NCBI GenBank assembly: GCA_003574785.1
Contig: QORU01000032.1
Location: 1-26,347 of the forward strand
Reading direction: 5' to 3'
Source: Taklimakanibacter deserti
Lineage (GTDB): Bacteria > Pseudomonadota > Alphaproteobacteria > Rhizobiales > Aestuariivirgaceae
DNA: 26,347 bases
Numbering within the stretch: position 1 is the first letter of the stretch; every line of letters begins with the position of its first letter. Both the position numbers and the translations under genes were made by a program. This document shows positions 7,384 through 15,300 of the stretch, in pieces. A model generated the notes under the pieces. The model was not told where the DNA came from. It did not search any database and was given only the letters and a program-made list of their open reading frames with translations.

Positions 7384-8301
7384 TTATCGTTTGGGCAAAT
7401 AGCGTTTGTCCACCTTGCAGACATATGTGTATTTCGGATTGACCATCTGGGTGCAGCGCGCCTCGGCGATCTGGCCGAGCAGCATATAAGCTTCGGGCGC
7501 CGGGATCCGGTAACTCTCTTCAAGCCAGTACACCATCTCTTCGAAAGCAATCCTCAAGGCATCATCGAGCGGGCGGGCGCAGCCGACCGTGCAGATATGC
7601 GTCGGGGTTTCAAGGCGCGGCCAGATCAAGCGCTTGGGCGCGGGGCTCAAGCCGAGGCTGAGGCGCAGATGCCCGCGGATCTCAATGGCACCCATGCCGT
7701 TGCACTCGGCATCGCCCTGCAGCGCGTGGACATCGCCGCAATAGAGATAGGCCCCTTCCTGGAAGATGGGGAACATCACCTTGTTGCCGTTCGTCACTTC
7801 TTGAATATCGAGATTGCCGCCATGGGTTCCGTTGTCGATGGTGAGCACCCCGCCGGCGACGGGGGCGACGCCGATGACGCCGATCATCGGCTTGGCTTCG
7901 AGCTTCAGTGTATCGCTCCAGTGGACGATCCCCTTTTCGACCCGAACGTTGCGGTTCTGTATCCCGAATTCCTCGCGCCGGACCCAGTCGGGGAAGATGC
8001 CGATGCCCGGCCATAGAGCAGTGAAGCCCAGCCCATGGACACCGACCTCGATGACCTCGACCGTCAGCATGTCGCCGGGCTTGGCGCCGCGCACACGGAT
8101 CGGCCCGGTCGCCGGGTTGCAGAAGGGCAGCGTCACGTCGGAAGGCTTGAGCTTTTCATCGAGCGAGTGAATCAGGTGGCCGCCGATATTGAGCTCGGTC
8201 TCGACCTCGAAAATCTCGTCGGTACCGACTTCGGCGACGAAGGAATCGGTCGCCGCCAGCGCATATTTGAGATCGCCTTTCCGGATAACCTGTCCTGCCA
8301 T
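7384..8301 (-). CDS. Acetamidase/formamidase family amidohydrolase
   Basis: A 305-residue cytoplasmic enzyme of the FmdA/AmdA family, whose members hydrolyse short-chain amides to ammonia and a carboxylate. Family blocks seen are the early LNIGGHLIHSLDE, then NPATGPIRVRGAKPGDML, IDNGTHGGNLD, and the glycine-rich GDVHALQGDAECNGMGAIE. The start at 8301 is supported by AAGGAGAA upstream. It is the last gene of a leftward set that begins with the aminotransferase at 12334 and includes the ABC importer, so its substrate is probably the imported compound or its breakdown product. Formamide and acetamide are the known family substrates; the physiological one here is inference. Confidence 0.9.
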   Translation of the reverse strand: MAGQVIRKGDLKYALAATDSFVAEVGTDEIFEVETELNIGGHLIHSLDEKLKPSDVTLPFCNPATGPIRVRGAKPGDMLTVEVIEVGVHGLGFTALWPGIGIFPDWVRREEFGIQNRNVRVEKGIVHWSDTLKLEAKPMIGVIGVAPVAGGVLTIDNGTHGGNLDIQEVTNGNKVMFPIFQEGAYLYCGDVHALQGDAECNGMGAIEIRGHLRLSLGLSPAPKRLIWPRLETPTHICTVGCARPLDDALRIAFEEMVYWLEESYRIPAPEAYMLLGQIAEARCTQMVNPKYTYVCKVDKRYLPKR

Positions 8302-8344
8302 CGATCTTCTCCTTTATTGAGGAACCGTCGGGACGTGCCGGCAA

Positions 8345-9208
8345 TCAGTGAGGACGCCAAGGGGTGAGAATCTTTTCGATCTTGCCGACGACATAGGTGA
8401 GACAGAGCGCCAACGCGATCGTGACGACGAGTGCCGCGAACACCTTGGGAATGATGTAGAGGCTGCCCGCTTTGAAGATCGCATGACCCAAGCCTTCCGA
8501 CGACGACATGAATTCCCCGATGATCGCGCCGATCAAGGCGAAACCGACAGTGAGCTTCAGGCCGGCGAATATGTCGCCAAGGGAGGCCGGTACGATCAGC
8601 TTGCGAAATATGTGCCGCTTCGATGCGCCCAATGTCCGCATCAGATTGATCTGGTCGATATCGACACTCAGGGCTCCCTTGTAGGCGGTGATCAGCGCGA
8701 CGACGACTACCGAGAGAGTCGCCATCGCGACTTTCGAGGCGAGGCCGGTGCCGAACCAGATGATGCAAATGGGAGCAAGTGCGATGATCGGGATCGATCC
8801 GAGCGCCACGATGAAAGGCTGCACGACCTGGGACACGAAGCGCGAGTACCATAGAGCGAGCCCGATCAGCGTGCCCAGGACATTGCCGATGACGAAGCCG
8901 AGCAATGTCTCCATGGCGGTCACCCTGGTGTCTGTCAGGAGGCTGCCGTCCTTCCACATTTGAACAAGAAAGCCCCAGACGGCGCTCGGTGAGCCGAACA
9001 GGAACGCGTTGAGCGCCGATTGCCGGGTAGCCAACTCCCAAGCGAAGAGCAAGACGGCAAGCACCGAAATCTGGCAGGCGAACACCAGCGCATTGCGCCG
9101 CAGGGCGCGGAACCTAATGCCGCCGCGGTGCGTGACGGAAGCGGCCGCCGCGACGGTGGGCGGATCGGCCTTGGGCTTCCGGGCAAGGTGCTGTTGGCTG
9201 GTGCTCAT
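8345..9208 (-). CDS. ABC transporter permease, SsuC/TauC type
   Basis: A 287-residue inner-membrane permease of the BPD_transp_1 family, of the kind that pairs with NMT1/SsuA-like binding proteins (sulfonate, taurine, nitrate, pyrimidine precursors). A cytoplasmic N tail (about 1-40) precedes about six membrane helices. The EAA loop contacting the ATPase reads TLGASKRHIFRKLIVPASL. The start overlaps the stop of the ATPase gene by 4 bases (9205-9208), indicating translational coupling. It is followed 43 bases later by the acetamidase gene. Substrate specificity cannot be read from this subunit. Confidence 0.93.
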   Translation of the reverse strand: MSTSQQHLARKPKADPPTVAAAASVTHRGGIRFRALRRNALVFACQISVLAVLLFAWELATRQSALNAFLFGSPSAVWGFLVQMWKDGSLLTDTRVTAMETLLGFVIGNVLGTLIGLALWYSRFVSQVVQPFIVALGSIPIIALAPICIIWFGTGLASKVAMATLSVVVVALITAYKGALSVDIDQINLMRTLGASKRHIFRKLIVPASLGDIFAGLKLTVGFALIGAIIGEFMSSSEGLGHAIFKAGSLYIIPKVFAALVVTIALALCLTYVVGKIEKILTPWRPH

Positions 9209-10020
9209 GCGTTGTGCCGAACCTCCAGCTCGCTCCAGATCGAGCGCACATACTGGTTGAACTTCGGCGACTCGCGCGCCGCCATCATGTCGGTGCGGTC
9301 GACATCGATGTCGATCTCGTGGATGGCTCGGATGCGCGCCGGCCTGTGCGTCAGCACGATGACACGATCGGACAAGGAGACCGCCTCCTCGACATCATGG
9401 GTGATGAGAAGGAGCGACCGGCGCTGGCTGCGCACCAGGTGCGCCATGTCGTTTTCGAGGATGAGCTTGGTCTGGAAATCGAGCGCGGCGAAGGGCTCGT
9501 CGAGCAGCAGGACCTCAGGCTCGTTGGCGAGCGTGCGTGCCAGCGCCGCGCGCTGCCGCATGCCGCCGGAAAGTGCGGAAGGATAGTAGTCGTGGAAGCC
9601 GGTGAGACCGATCATGTCGAGCAGCTTGCGCGCCTTCTCGGTCCTTTCCTTGATCGGCATTTTGTGGATCTCGAGGCCGAGCGTCACGTTTCTCAGCGCC
9701 GTCCTCCAGGGCAGCAGCAGATCCTTCTGCAACATGTATCCGACACGCTCGGGCATTCCGATGCTGGCGCCGCCATACCATAGAACCTCACCGGCGGTGC
9801 ATGGCAACAGCCCGCAAAGAAGATTGAGCAGTGTGCTTTTGCCGCAACCGGATGGTCCCACGATGCTGACGATCTCGCCTTGCCCGAGGGTCAAGGACAG
9901 ATCGGCGATCACCTCGATCGGAGCATCCGTCTCCTCGCCGAAGATCTTTCGAAGATTGGACACGACCAGCGGCGGATCGGGAAAATCCGCTGCCGGCCGG
10001 TTTGCTGTTATCCGATTCAT
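9205..10020 (-). CDS. ABC transporter ATP-binding protein, SsuB/TauB type
   Basis: A 271-residue nucleotide-binding subunit that powers the importer encoded around it. Walker A is GPSGCGKST (about 55-63), the ABC signature is LSGGMRQRAALARTL, Walker B with catalytic Glu is EVLLLDEP, the D-loop is AALD, and the switch His is in LLITHDVEEAVSLSD. All motifs are intact. It belongs to the nitrate/sulfonate/taurine ATPase family. It lies 33 bases after the binding-protein gene and overlaps the permease gene by 4 bases. Confidence 0.95.
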   Translation of the reverse strand: MNRITANRPAADFPDPPLVVSNLRKIFGEETDAPIEVIADLSLTLGQGEIVSIVGPSGCGKSTLLNLLCGLLPCTAGEVLWYGGASIGMPERVGYMLQKDLLLPWRTALRNVTLGLEIHKMPIKERTEKARKLLDMIGLTGFHDYYPSALSGGMRQRAALARTLANEPEVLLLDEPFAALDFQTKLILENDMAHLVRSQRRSLLLITHDVEEAVSLSDRVIVLTHRPARIRAIHEIDIDVDRTDMMAARESPKFNQYVRSIWSELEVRHNA

Positions 10021-10053
10021 GCCGACACCCTGGCTCTAGGTGTTGCGCGGCGG

Positions 10054-11055
10054 CTATTGCGGCGCCTTCACGTCTTCGGCCTCTTTCACGGCCTTCTCGG
10101 CGAAGGAATTGTCGATGACCTGCTCCATCGGAATCGAGTATTTCACGTTGCCGAGAAACTTCTGCATCTCCATGAGCTTGTTCCAGGCGTCGGCCTGCGT
10201 CACCACGGTCGCGGCCGGAATCTGATACTTGATCTCCGCGTCGATCGCCTTGTCGACGACGTCCCCCGGCAGATCGGGAAATTCCAGGCGCGCCACTTTC
10301 TTCGCATAGGCCGGATCGGAATAGACGAGGCGCCCGGCCTCCTCGAACGACTTTACCAAAGCCGCTACAATGTCGGGATTTTCCTTGGCATATTCAGGCA
10401 GGACCATGATGCCGGTATTGCAGAACGGGCCGACATAGTTGGCGAAGTCGAACACCACTTTCGCGCCCTGCGATTCCGCCGCCGCAACACTCGGCTGATA
10501 GGCGACCGCAATGTCGGCCTGGCCCGCCAGCATGGCCCCGATTTCCGTACCCGGGTTGACTTCGAGGATCTTGGTGTCTTCTTTCGGCTTCAGGCCATTA
10601 TCGAGCAGAAGCTTCTTGGTGACGCTGAAGTTGGTGTTGGGCTCGGGCGACGTCACGACCGTCAGTCCCTTGAATTGCTTCGGGTCCGTCAAGACGGGCA
10701 GGTTCTTCGAAACGCCGAAATAGTGGGCCCGCTGCACGACAGTGCCGACGACAATGCCAGGTCCCCCGGCCTCGCGCGACATCTGAACCATCGTGGCGTC
10801 GCCGATGGCGAAGGGCGAGCTCTTGCCGAGCACGGCAGCGAAGGCCTGCGTGTCGCCCCCCGCTGCCGACAGATTGAGCTTCAGGCCGTTCTTCTCAAAA
10901 ATGCCAGCATGCTGGCCGACATAGAGATTGATGTAACCGAGGTTGTGCACCGCCTCGACGAAATTGATTTCTTTTACGTCCGCGGCGCCTGCGGTGACCG
11001 TCCCCAGAGCCAATGCCCCGAAGACAGCTGTGCCAAACCAGTTCAGATAAGCCAT
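10054..11055 (-). CDS. ABC transporter substrate-binding protein, NMT1/SsuA-like
   Basis: A 333-residue periplasmic binding protein. A Sec signal peptide (AVFGALALGTVTAGAA) precedes an NMT1/THI5-like two-lobe domain: INFVEAVHNLGYINLYVGQHAGIF near the N terminus (seen in two overlapping parts), a central QFKGLTVVTSPEPNT block, and MLAGQADIAVAYQP at the hinge side. The ATG at 11055 has AGGAGGAG directly upstream; the frame is open to 11127. This fold binds sulfonates, taurine, nitrate, thiamine precursors and aromatic acids, so the ligand is not predictable. The adjacent amidases and aminotransferase point to a nitrogen-containing compound, which is inference. Confidence 0.92.
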   Translation of the reverse strand: MAYLNWFGTAVFGALALGTVTAGAADVKEINFVEAVHNLGYINLYVGQHAGIFEKNGLKLNLSAAGGDTQAFAAVLGKSSPFAIGDATMVQMSREAGGPGIVVGTVVQRAHYFGVSKNLPVLTDPKQFKGLTVVTSPEPNTNFSVTKKLLLDNGLKPKEDTKILEVNPGTEIGAMLAGQADIAVAYQPSVAAAESQGAKVVFDFANYVGPFCNTGIMVLPEYAKENPDIVAALVKSFEEAGRLVYSDPAYAKKVARLEFPDLPGDVVDKAIDAEIKYQIPAATVVTQADAWNKLMEMQKFLGNVKYSIPMEQVIDNSFAEKAVKEAEDVKAPQ

Positions 11056-11140
11056 TGTCTCCTCCTGTTGTTGTACTTCATGTCCAGGACTCCGCGAAGG
11101 CAGGTCTTGGATTCTGCTTGTTTTCAAGAACGGCCGATAT

Positions 11141-12334
11141 TCAGGCCACTTTCACCTCGTCGGCTGTTTTCAAATTGCACAGGCTGTCGAGAGCGGCCTG
11201 AACACCGCCGCGGCAATAAGGCACTCCCGCCAGCGCCAGTCCCATTTCAACGCCGCTCAACGTGCCGGCCAGCATCAGATCGTTGAAGCTTCCGAGATGG
11301 CCGATCCGAAATACCGAACCTTTCAGCTTGCCAAGTCCGGCGCCGAGCGACATGTCAAAACGATCGAGGACGATCCGGCGAAACGCATCGGCATCGTGAC
11401 CGCCAGGCATGACGACTGCGGTAAGCGAGCTCGAATATTCCGCAGGGTTGACGCAGAGGATGTCCAGGCCCCAGGCCCGCACGGCCGAGCGGGTGGCGCG
11501 CGCATGGGCGGTGTGGCGGGCGAAAATGTTCTCCAGACCCTCTTCCTGAAGAATTGCGAGCGCTTCCCTGAGCCCATAGAGGAGGTTGGTTGCCGGTGTA
11601 TAGGGAAAGAAACCCGACTGGTTGGGGCTGAGCATCTCATCCCAGCGCCAATAAGATCGCGGCAATGCCGCGGATTGCGAAGCCGTCAGCGCCTTGCCGC
11701 TGATCGCATTGAAGCTGAGGCCTGGTGGAAGCATCAGGCCCTTCTGGGACCCGGCCACCGTCACGTCGACGCCCCATTCGTCATGCCGATAATCCATCGA
11801 GGCGAGTGACGAGACAGTGTCGACCAGGAGGAGGGCGGGATGGTGGGCGGCGTCCATCGCCTGGCGAACCGCCGGGATATCGGATGTGACACCGGTCGAT
11901 GTTTCGTTGTGAACGCAACAAACGGCTTTGATCTCGTGGCGTTTGTCTTCCGCGAGCCGCGCTTCCAGCTGCACGGCGGGCACACCATGCCGCCAGTCAC
12001 CCGGAATGAAGTCGACGGTGAGCGACAGCCGCTCGGCCAATTGCCGCCAGAGTGCCGCGAAATGGCCGGTTTCGAACATCAGCACCTTGTCGCCGGGCGA
12101 AAGCGTGTTGACCAGGGCAGCCTCCCACGCGCCCGTGCCGGACGCCGGGTAGATCACGACCGGGCCCGACGTCTTGAAAATCGCCTTCAGCCCCTCGAGG
12201 ACGGCGGCCCCGAGCTTGGCGAATTCAGGTCCACGATGATCGATGACGGCCCGATCGACGGCGCGCAGGACCCGGTCCGGAACATTGGTCGGACCTGGAA
12301 TTTGGAGGAAGTGCCGACCGGCGCGGTAAGACAT
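11141..12334 (-). CDS. Class V aminotransferase, serine-glyoxylate type
   Basis: A 397-residue PLP enzyme of the class V family that contains serine-glyoxylate, alanine-glyoxylate, aspartate-glyoxylate and ureidoglycine-glyoxylate aminotransferases. Hallmarks are the N-terminal FLQIPGPTNVPDRVLRA, the PASGTGAWEAAL phosphate-binding turn, VHNETSTGV, the PLP Asp in LLVDTVSSLAS, and the Schiff-base Lys K198 in GSQKGLMLPPG. The ATG at 12334 has AAAAGGATA upstream; an open extension reaches 12370. It is the first gene of the leftward set and is divergent from the GntR gene. A glyoxylate-dependent transamination of the amine left after deamidation is plausible. No other beta-hydroxyaspartate-cycle gene is nearby, so a BhcA role is unsupported. 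Confidence 0.9.
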   Translation of the reverse strand: MSYRAGRHFLQIPGPTNVPDRVLRAVDRAVIDHRGPEFAKLGAAVLEGLKAIFKTSGPVVIYPASGTGAWEAALVNTLSPGDKVLMFETGHFAALWRQLAERLSLTVDFIPGDWRHGVPAVQLEARLAEDKRHEIKAVCCVHNETSTGVTSDIPAVRQAMDAAHHPALLLVDTVSSLASMDYRHDEWGVDVTVAGSQKGLMLPPGLSFNAISGKALTASQSAALPRSYWRWDEMLSPNQSGFFPYTPATNLLYGLREALAILQEEGLENIFARHTAHARATRSAVRAWGLDILCVNPAEYSSSLTAVVMPGGHDADAFRRIVLDRFDMSLGAGLGKLKGSVFRIGHLGSFNDLMLAGTLSGVEMGLALAGVPYCRGGVQAALDSLCNLKTADEVKVA

Positions 12335-12347
12335 CCACGCTATCCTT

Positions 12348-12358
12348 TTCAATTTGAA
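12348..12358. promoter_or_regulatory. Palindrome TTCAA-T-TTGAA, candidate operator copy 1
   Basis: Perfect 5-bp arms around one base, directly upstream of the ribosome site of the aminotransferase gene. It closely matches the second palindrome at 12464-12475 across the divergent promoter region. A repressor bound here could block leftward transcription. Confidence 0.45.
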
Positions 12359-12368
12359 TAATACATGC

Positions 12369-12387
12369 ACTTGTCATTTCAACAAGT
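12369..12387. promoter_or_regulatory. ACTTGT-N7-ACAAGT inverted repeat
   Basis: Perfect 6-bp arms at 12369-12374 and 12382-12387 inside the AT-rich divergent region. It is another possible regulator site, weaker as a candidate than the paired TTCAA palindromes because only one copy is seen. Confidence 0.3.
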
Positions 12388-12463
12388 TAAACTCATTACT
12401 TATTGATTTTACTGGCATTTATTCGTAGTCCCTCTGTAGTCATCATTGCAAATGAATTATGCA

Positions 12464-12475
12464 TTCAAAATTGAA
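12464..12475. promoter_or_regulatory. Palindrome TTCAA-AA-TTGAA, candidate operator copy 2
   Basis: Perfect 5-bp arms around two bases, 56 bases before the GntR start codon. It is the partner of the palindrome at 12348-12358. GntR/FCD regulators commonly bind short palindromes in their own divergent promoter regions, so the neighbouring regulator is the leading candidate. Confidence 0.45.
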
Positions 12476-12531
12476 GTCGCGGCCCGAATCGGCGATGATC
12501 CCTGAAAGCTGGCGAGGAGACGAAACAAGCG

Positions 12532-13263
12532 ATGGAAGCTGTGGAGAGAGGATCGCGAATGAATTTGCCTAAACCGTCTTTGCCTTCCTCAGGTGCCATC
12601 CAGCGGCGCGCCTTGCACGATGAGATCATCGAAAAGCTGCGGGACATGATCAGCGAGGGCGAATTGCCGCCTGGGACGCGGGTACCTGAGAAGGTGCTGT
12701 GCCTGCGTTTCGGCGTCTCGCGTACACCGCTCCGGGAAGCGCTGAAGGTGCTGGGCTCCGAAGGCCTTGTCGATCTTCTGCCGAACCGGGGCGCCACCGT
12801 CGCAAGATTGACTCTGGACGACATCGAAGAAATGTTCCCGGTGATGGGACAGCTCGAGGCTTTGGCCGGCGAGCTCGCCTGTCAACATGCCACCGACGAG
12901 GAAATCGCCGAAATTCGGCTTCTGCACTCGCAAATGGTCCTCGATTACACGCGCTCGAACCGGTCCGCCTATTTCAAGGTCAATCAGGAAATACACGGCA
13001 AGATCCTGAGGGCTGCCCGCAACCAAACCCTGTGCAATGTTCATCGCGCGCTCGCCGGGCGTGTTCGCCATGCCCGCTACCTCGCCAACCTGTCGCAGGT
13101 GCGCTGGGCGAAAGCGGTCGAGGAGCATGAGCAAATCCTTGCCGCGCTCACCGCTCGCGACGGGGCTCGATTGAGCGCGATTCTCAAGCAGCACCTGGCG
13201 AACAAGCTGGAGGTCGTGCGGGAGAGCCTCTTGGGCGAGGGGATGGAGAAGGGCGGCGCTTAG
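12532..13263 (+). CDS. GntR-family (FadR/FCD) transcriptional regulator
   Basis: A 243-residue regulator with an N-terminal winged helix (about 26-92; LHDEIIEKLRDMISEGELPP and FGVSRTPLREALKVLGSEG are typical of GntR) and a C-terminal all-helical FCD ligand domain (about 100-230). The FCD metal/ligand residues are likely the Asp of MVLDYTRSNR and the His of VNQEIHGKIL and EEHEQILAAL. The start is the ATG at 12532, or the ATG at 12559, whose AGAGGA spacing is better. The amidase gene follows after 26 bases, and the aminotransferase/ABC set is divergent. This is the classic position for a repressor relieved by the pathway substrate or intermediate. Confidence 0.92.
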   Translation: MEAVERGSRMNLPKPSLPSSGAIQRRALHDEIIEKLRDMISEGELPPGTRVPEKVLCLRFGVSRTPLREALKVLGSEGLVDLLPNRGATVARLTLDDIEEMFPVMGQLEALAGELACQHATDEEIAEIRLLHSQMVLDYTRSNRSAYFKVNQEIHGKILRAARNQTLCNVHRALAGRVRHARYLANLSQVRWAKAVEEHEQILAALTARDGARLSAILKQHLANKLEVVRESLLGEGMEKGGA

Positions 13264-13289
13264 CTGCTGCCGCGAGGAGAACGATAACA

Positions 13290-14615
13290 ATGCCTGCAAC
13301 TCTCAGCGCCAGCGAGGCGGCAACCGCGATCCGCGCGGGCAAACTGACGTCCGTCGATCTGGTTCAGCAGTGTATCGACAGGATCGTGAAGCTCGAGGAC
13401 AAGGTTCGCGCCTGGTCCTTTTTCGATCCCGCCTATGCGCTCGAGCAGGCGCGCGACGCCGATCGCCGGCGCCAGGCCAAGGTGCCCCTCGGCGCGCTTC
13501 ACGGCATACCGGTGGGCATCAAAGACATTTTTGACACAAGAGACATGCCGACCGAGAACGGTACCGTTCTTCACGCCGGGCGCAGGCCGACGGAAGACGC
13601 GACCGCGGTCGCGTTGCTGCGCGGGGCAGGGGCCGTGATCATGGGCAAAACCGTAACGACCGAGCTCGCGGTCTATTCCCCAGGCAAGACACGCAATCCC
13701 CACGATCCTGATCATACGCCCGGCGGCTCTTCGAGTGGCTCCGCCGCCGCCGTCGCCGGAGAAATGGTTCCGCTTGCGATCGGCTCCCAAACCAACGGCT
13801 CGGTCATCAGGCCTGCCGCCTATTGCGGCGTCTATGGCTACAAGCCGACGCGCGGGCTGATTTCGCTATATGGTGCGCTGGCGCAGTCCGCGCCGCTCGA
13901 TTCGATCGGCATGTTCGCCCGCACCATCGAGGACCTCGCTCTCATCGCCGATCAACTGATGGTCTTCGACGGACGCGATCCGAGCCAGATCCCCTATGCG
14001 CGCGCGGCTCTGAGCGATATCCTTGCCCAGAAGCCGCCGACGCCGCCACGCATCGCTTTCGTCAAAACGCCGGCATGGCCGAAAGCGGCCGCGGAAACCC
14101 AAGAGGCATTCAGCCAATTTGCTCAAACACTCGGCAGCCATGTAACGGAGGTCGCGCTGCCGGATTCGTTCGACAAGGCCATCGATTGCCACAGCGTGAT
14201 CATGCTGTCCGATCTCGCCAAGAGCTTCGCTCGCGAATATGAGCGCGGCCGCGACCAGCTCAGCCCGACGTTGCGTAATATGATCGAGGATGGCCAGAAA
14301 CGCCTTGCCGTCGATTATAACCTGGCGCTCGAGCAGGCACGCCGTTTCTATCAAAGCCTCCAGCAGATCTTCGCCGACTACGACGCCATTTTTACGCCGG
14401 CGACCACAGGCACCGCGCCGCGCGGGCTCGAGGCCACGGGAAGTCCGATATTCTGCACCCTCTGGACGCTGACCGGTGTGCCGGCAATATCCCTGCCGCT
14501 GCTCAAGGGCGCAAGCGGCCTGCCTCTCGGTGTGCAACTGGTCGCCGCCAGAGGCGATGACGCGCGATTGCTGCGCACTGCCCGCTGGCTTGCCGGATAC
14601 AGGGGTGCGGAGTAG
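13290..14615 (+). CDS. Amidase-signature family hydrolase
   Basis: A 441-residue serine amidohydrolase of the amidase-signature family, which cleaves C-N amide bonds. The catalytic triad is visible: Lys K78 in GIPVGIKD, the cis-Ser in the TPGGSSSGSAAAVA loop (about 147-149), and the nucleophile S171 in GSQTNGSVIRPAAYCG. Length and C-terminal block (GVPAISLPLL, GLPLGVQLV) are normal. Members include GatA, aryl amidases, allophanate and biuret hydrolases; the lack of GatB/GatC neighbours argues against tRNA transamidation. The start at 13290 has GAGGAG upstream. It is likely co-transcribed with the GntR gene. With the acetamidase-family gene, the island encodes two mechanistically different amidases. 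Confidence 0.92.
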   Translation: MPATLSASEAATAIRAGKLTSVDLVQQCIDRIVKLEDKVRAWSFFDPAYALEQARDADRRRQAKVPLGALHGIPVGIKDIFDTRDMPTENGTVLHAGRRPTEDATAVALLRGAGAVIMGKTVTTELAVYSPGKTRNPHDPDHTPGGSSSGSAAAVAGEMVPLAIGSQTNGSVIRPAAYCGVYGYKPTRGLISLYGALAQSAPLDSIGMFARTIEDLALIADQLMVFDGRDPSQIPYARAALSDILAQKPPTPPRIAFVKTPAWPKAAAETQEAFSQFAQTLGSHVTEVALPDSFDKAIDCHSVIMLSDLAKSFAREYERGRDQLSPTLRNMIEDGQKRLAVDYNLALEQARRFYQSLQQIFADYDAIFTPATTGTAPRGLEATGSPIFCTLWTLTGVPAISLPLLKGASGLPLGVQLVAARGDDARLLRTARWLAGYRGAE

Positions 14616-14636
14616 AGCGCCGTGGGCGGATTGTCC

Positions 14637-15074
14637 TCAGTCCGCGCCGGGATCGCCGACAAGGCCCACGGCTTCAATTCCGCCGAGGACGACGCGTTCG
14701 TCATTGTCGGACGTGTCACCCGATGCGCCCACCGAGCCGAGCAAGCGTCCTTCCCGATTCTTCAAGAGGACACCGCCTGGCACAGGCACCAGCGCTCCGC
14801 CGACGACATGGCTCACCGCGGCGACGAAGGAGGGTTGCTCCCTGGCTCTCTTGCCGATCGAACGCGAGCCCAATCCGAGAGCCAGAGCGCCGTGGGCCTT
14901 GCCGTGAGCAACGTCGTAACGCCGCAACGACGTTCCATCTTCAGTCGCAGCAGCTTTTACCGCACCACGATCATCGAGCACGACAATGGCCAGCGGTTTC
15001 AGATCGAGTTTCCGGGCAAGAGAGACGGCTTCGGCGACGATGGCTTGCGCGACAGGCAGTGTAAGCCCCGACAT
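14637..15074 (-). CDS. GlcG/HbpS-like (DUF336) protein
   Basis: A 145-residue protein of the GlcG/HbpS family. Typical features are a helical N part (VAQAIVAEAVSLARKLDLK), the strand pair AIVVLDDRGAVKAAATEDG, YDVAHGKAHGALALG, a central GGALVPVPGGVLLKN turn, and the C-terminal VGASGDTSDNDE. No signal peptide is seen. HbpS binds haem in Streptomyces, but most bacterial members sit in catabolic clusters with unknown roles. It converges on the amidase gene with a 21-base gap and closes the island on the right. Its connection to the pathway is inferred from position only. Confidence 0.86.
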   Translation of the reverse strand: MSGLTLPVAQAIVAEAVSLARKLDLKPLAIVVLDDRGAVKAAATEDGTSLRRYDVAHGKAHGALALGLGSRSIGKRAREQPSFVAAVSHVVGGALVPVPGGVLLKNREGRLLGSVGASGDTSDNDERVVLGGIEAVGLVGDPGAD

Positions 15075-15300
15075 GGGATTCTCCTTGTGTCCTGAATGAA
15101 CGCCAGACTTCCCCTTTTTCGCGGCGCAATCAATGCCCTCTCAACCGGCAAGGGTGCGGCGCCGTGGCGAGGCCCTCCCCGGTAAAACCTGCCCTGGGTG
15201 CAAGGACCCGCGTAGCTGAAAAGCCTTTTGCAAATGGAACGACGATAGTACCTTGGATCGAAGAATGCGCTTTCCCGTCCTTGCAAGGGGTTGTCGAGTA

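Noticed and set aside
9880..11286. 468-residue plus-strand frame across the ABC binding-protein gene
   Set aside because: No domain is recognisable, and it runs antisense to a signal-peptide-bearing binding protein with a strong ribosome site.
11141..12334. BhcA (beta-hydroxyaspartate cycle) identity for the class V aminotransferase
   Set aside because: No hydroxyaspartate aldolase, dehydratase or iminosuccinate reductase gene lies nearby, and serine-glyoxylate-type features fit equally well.
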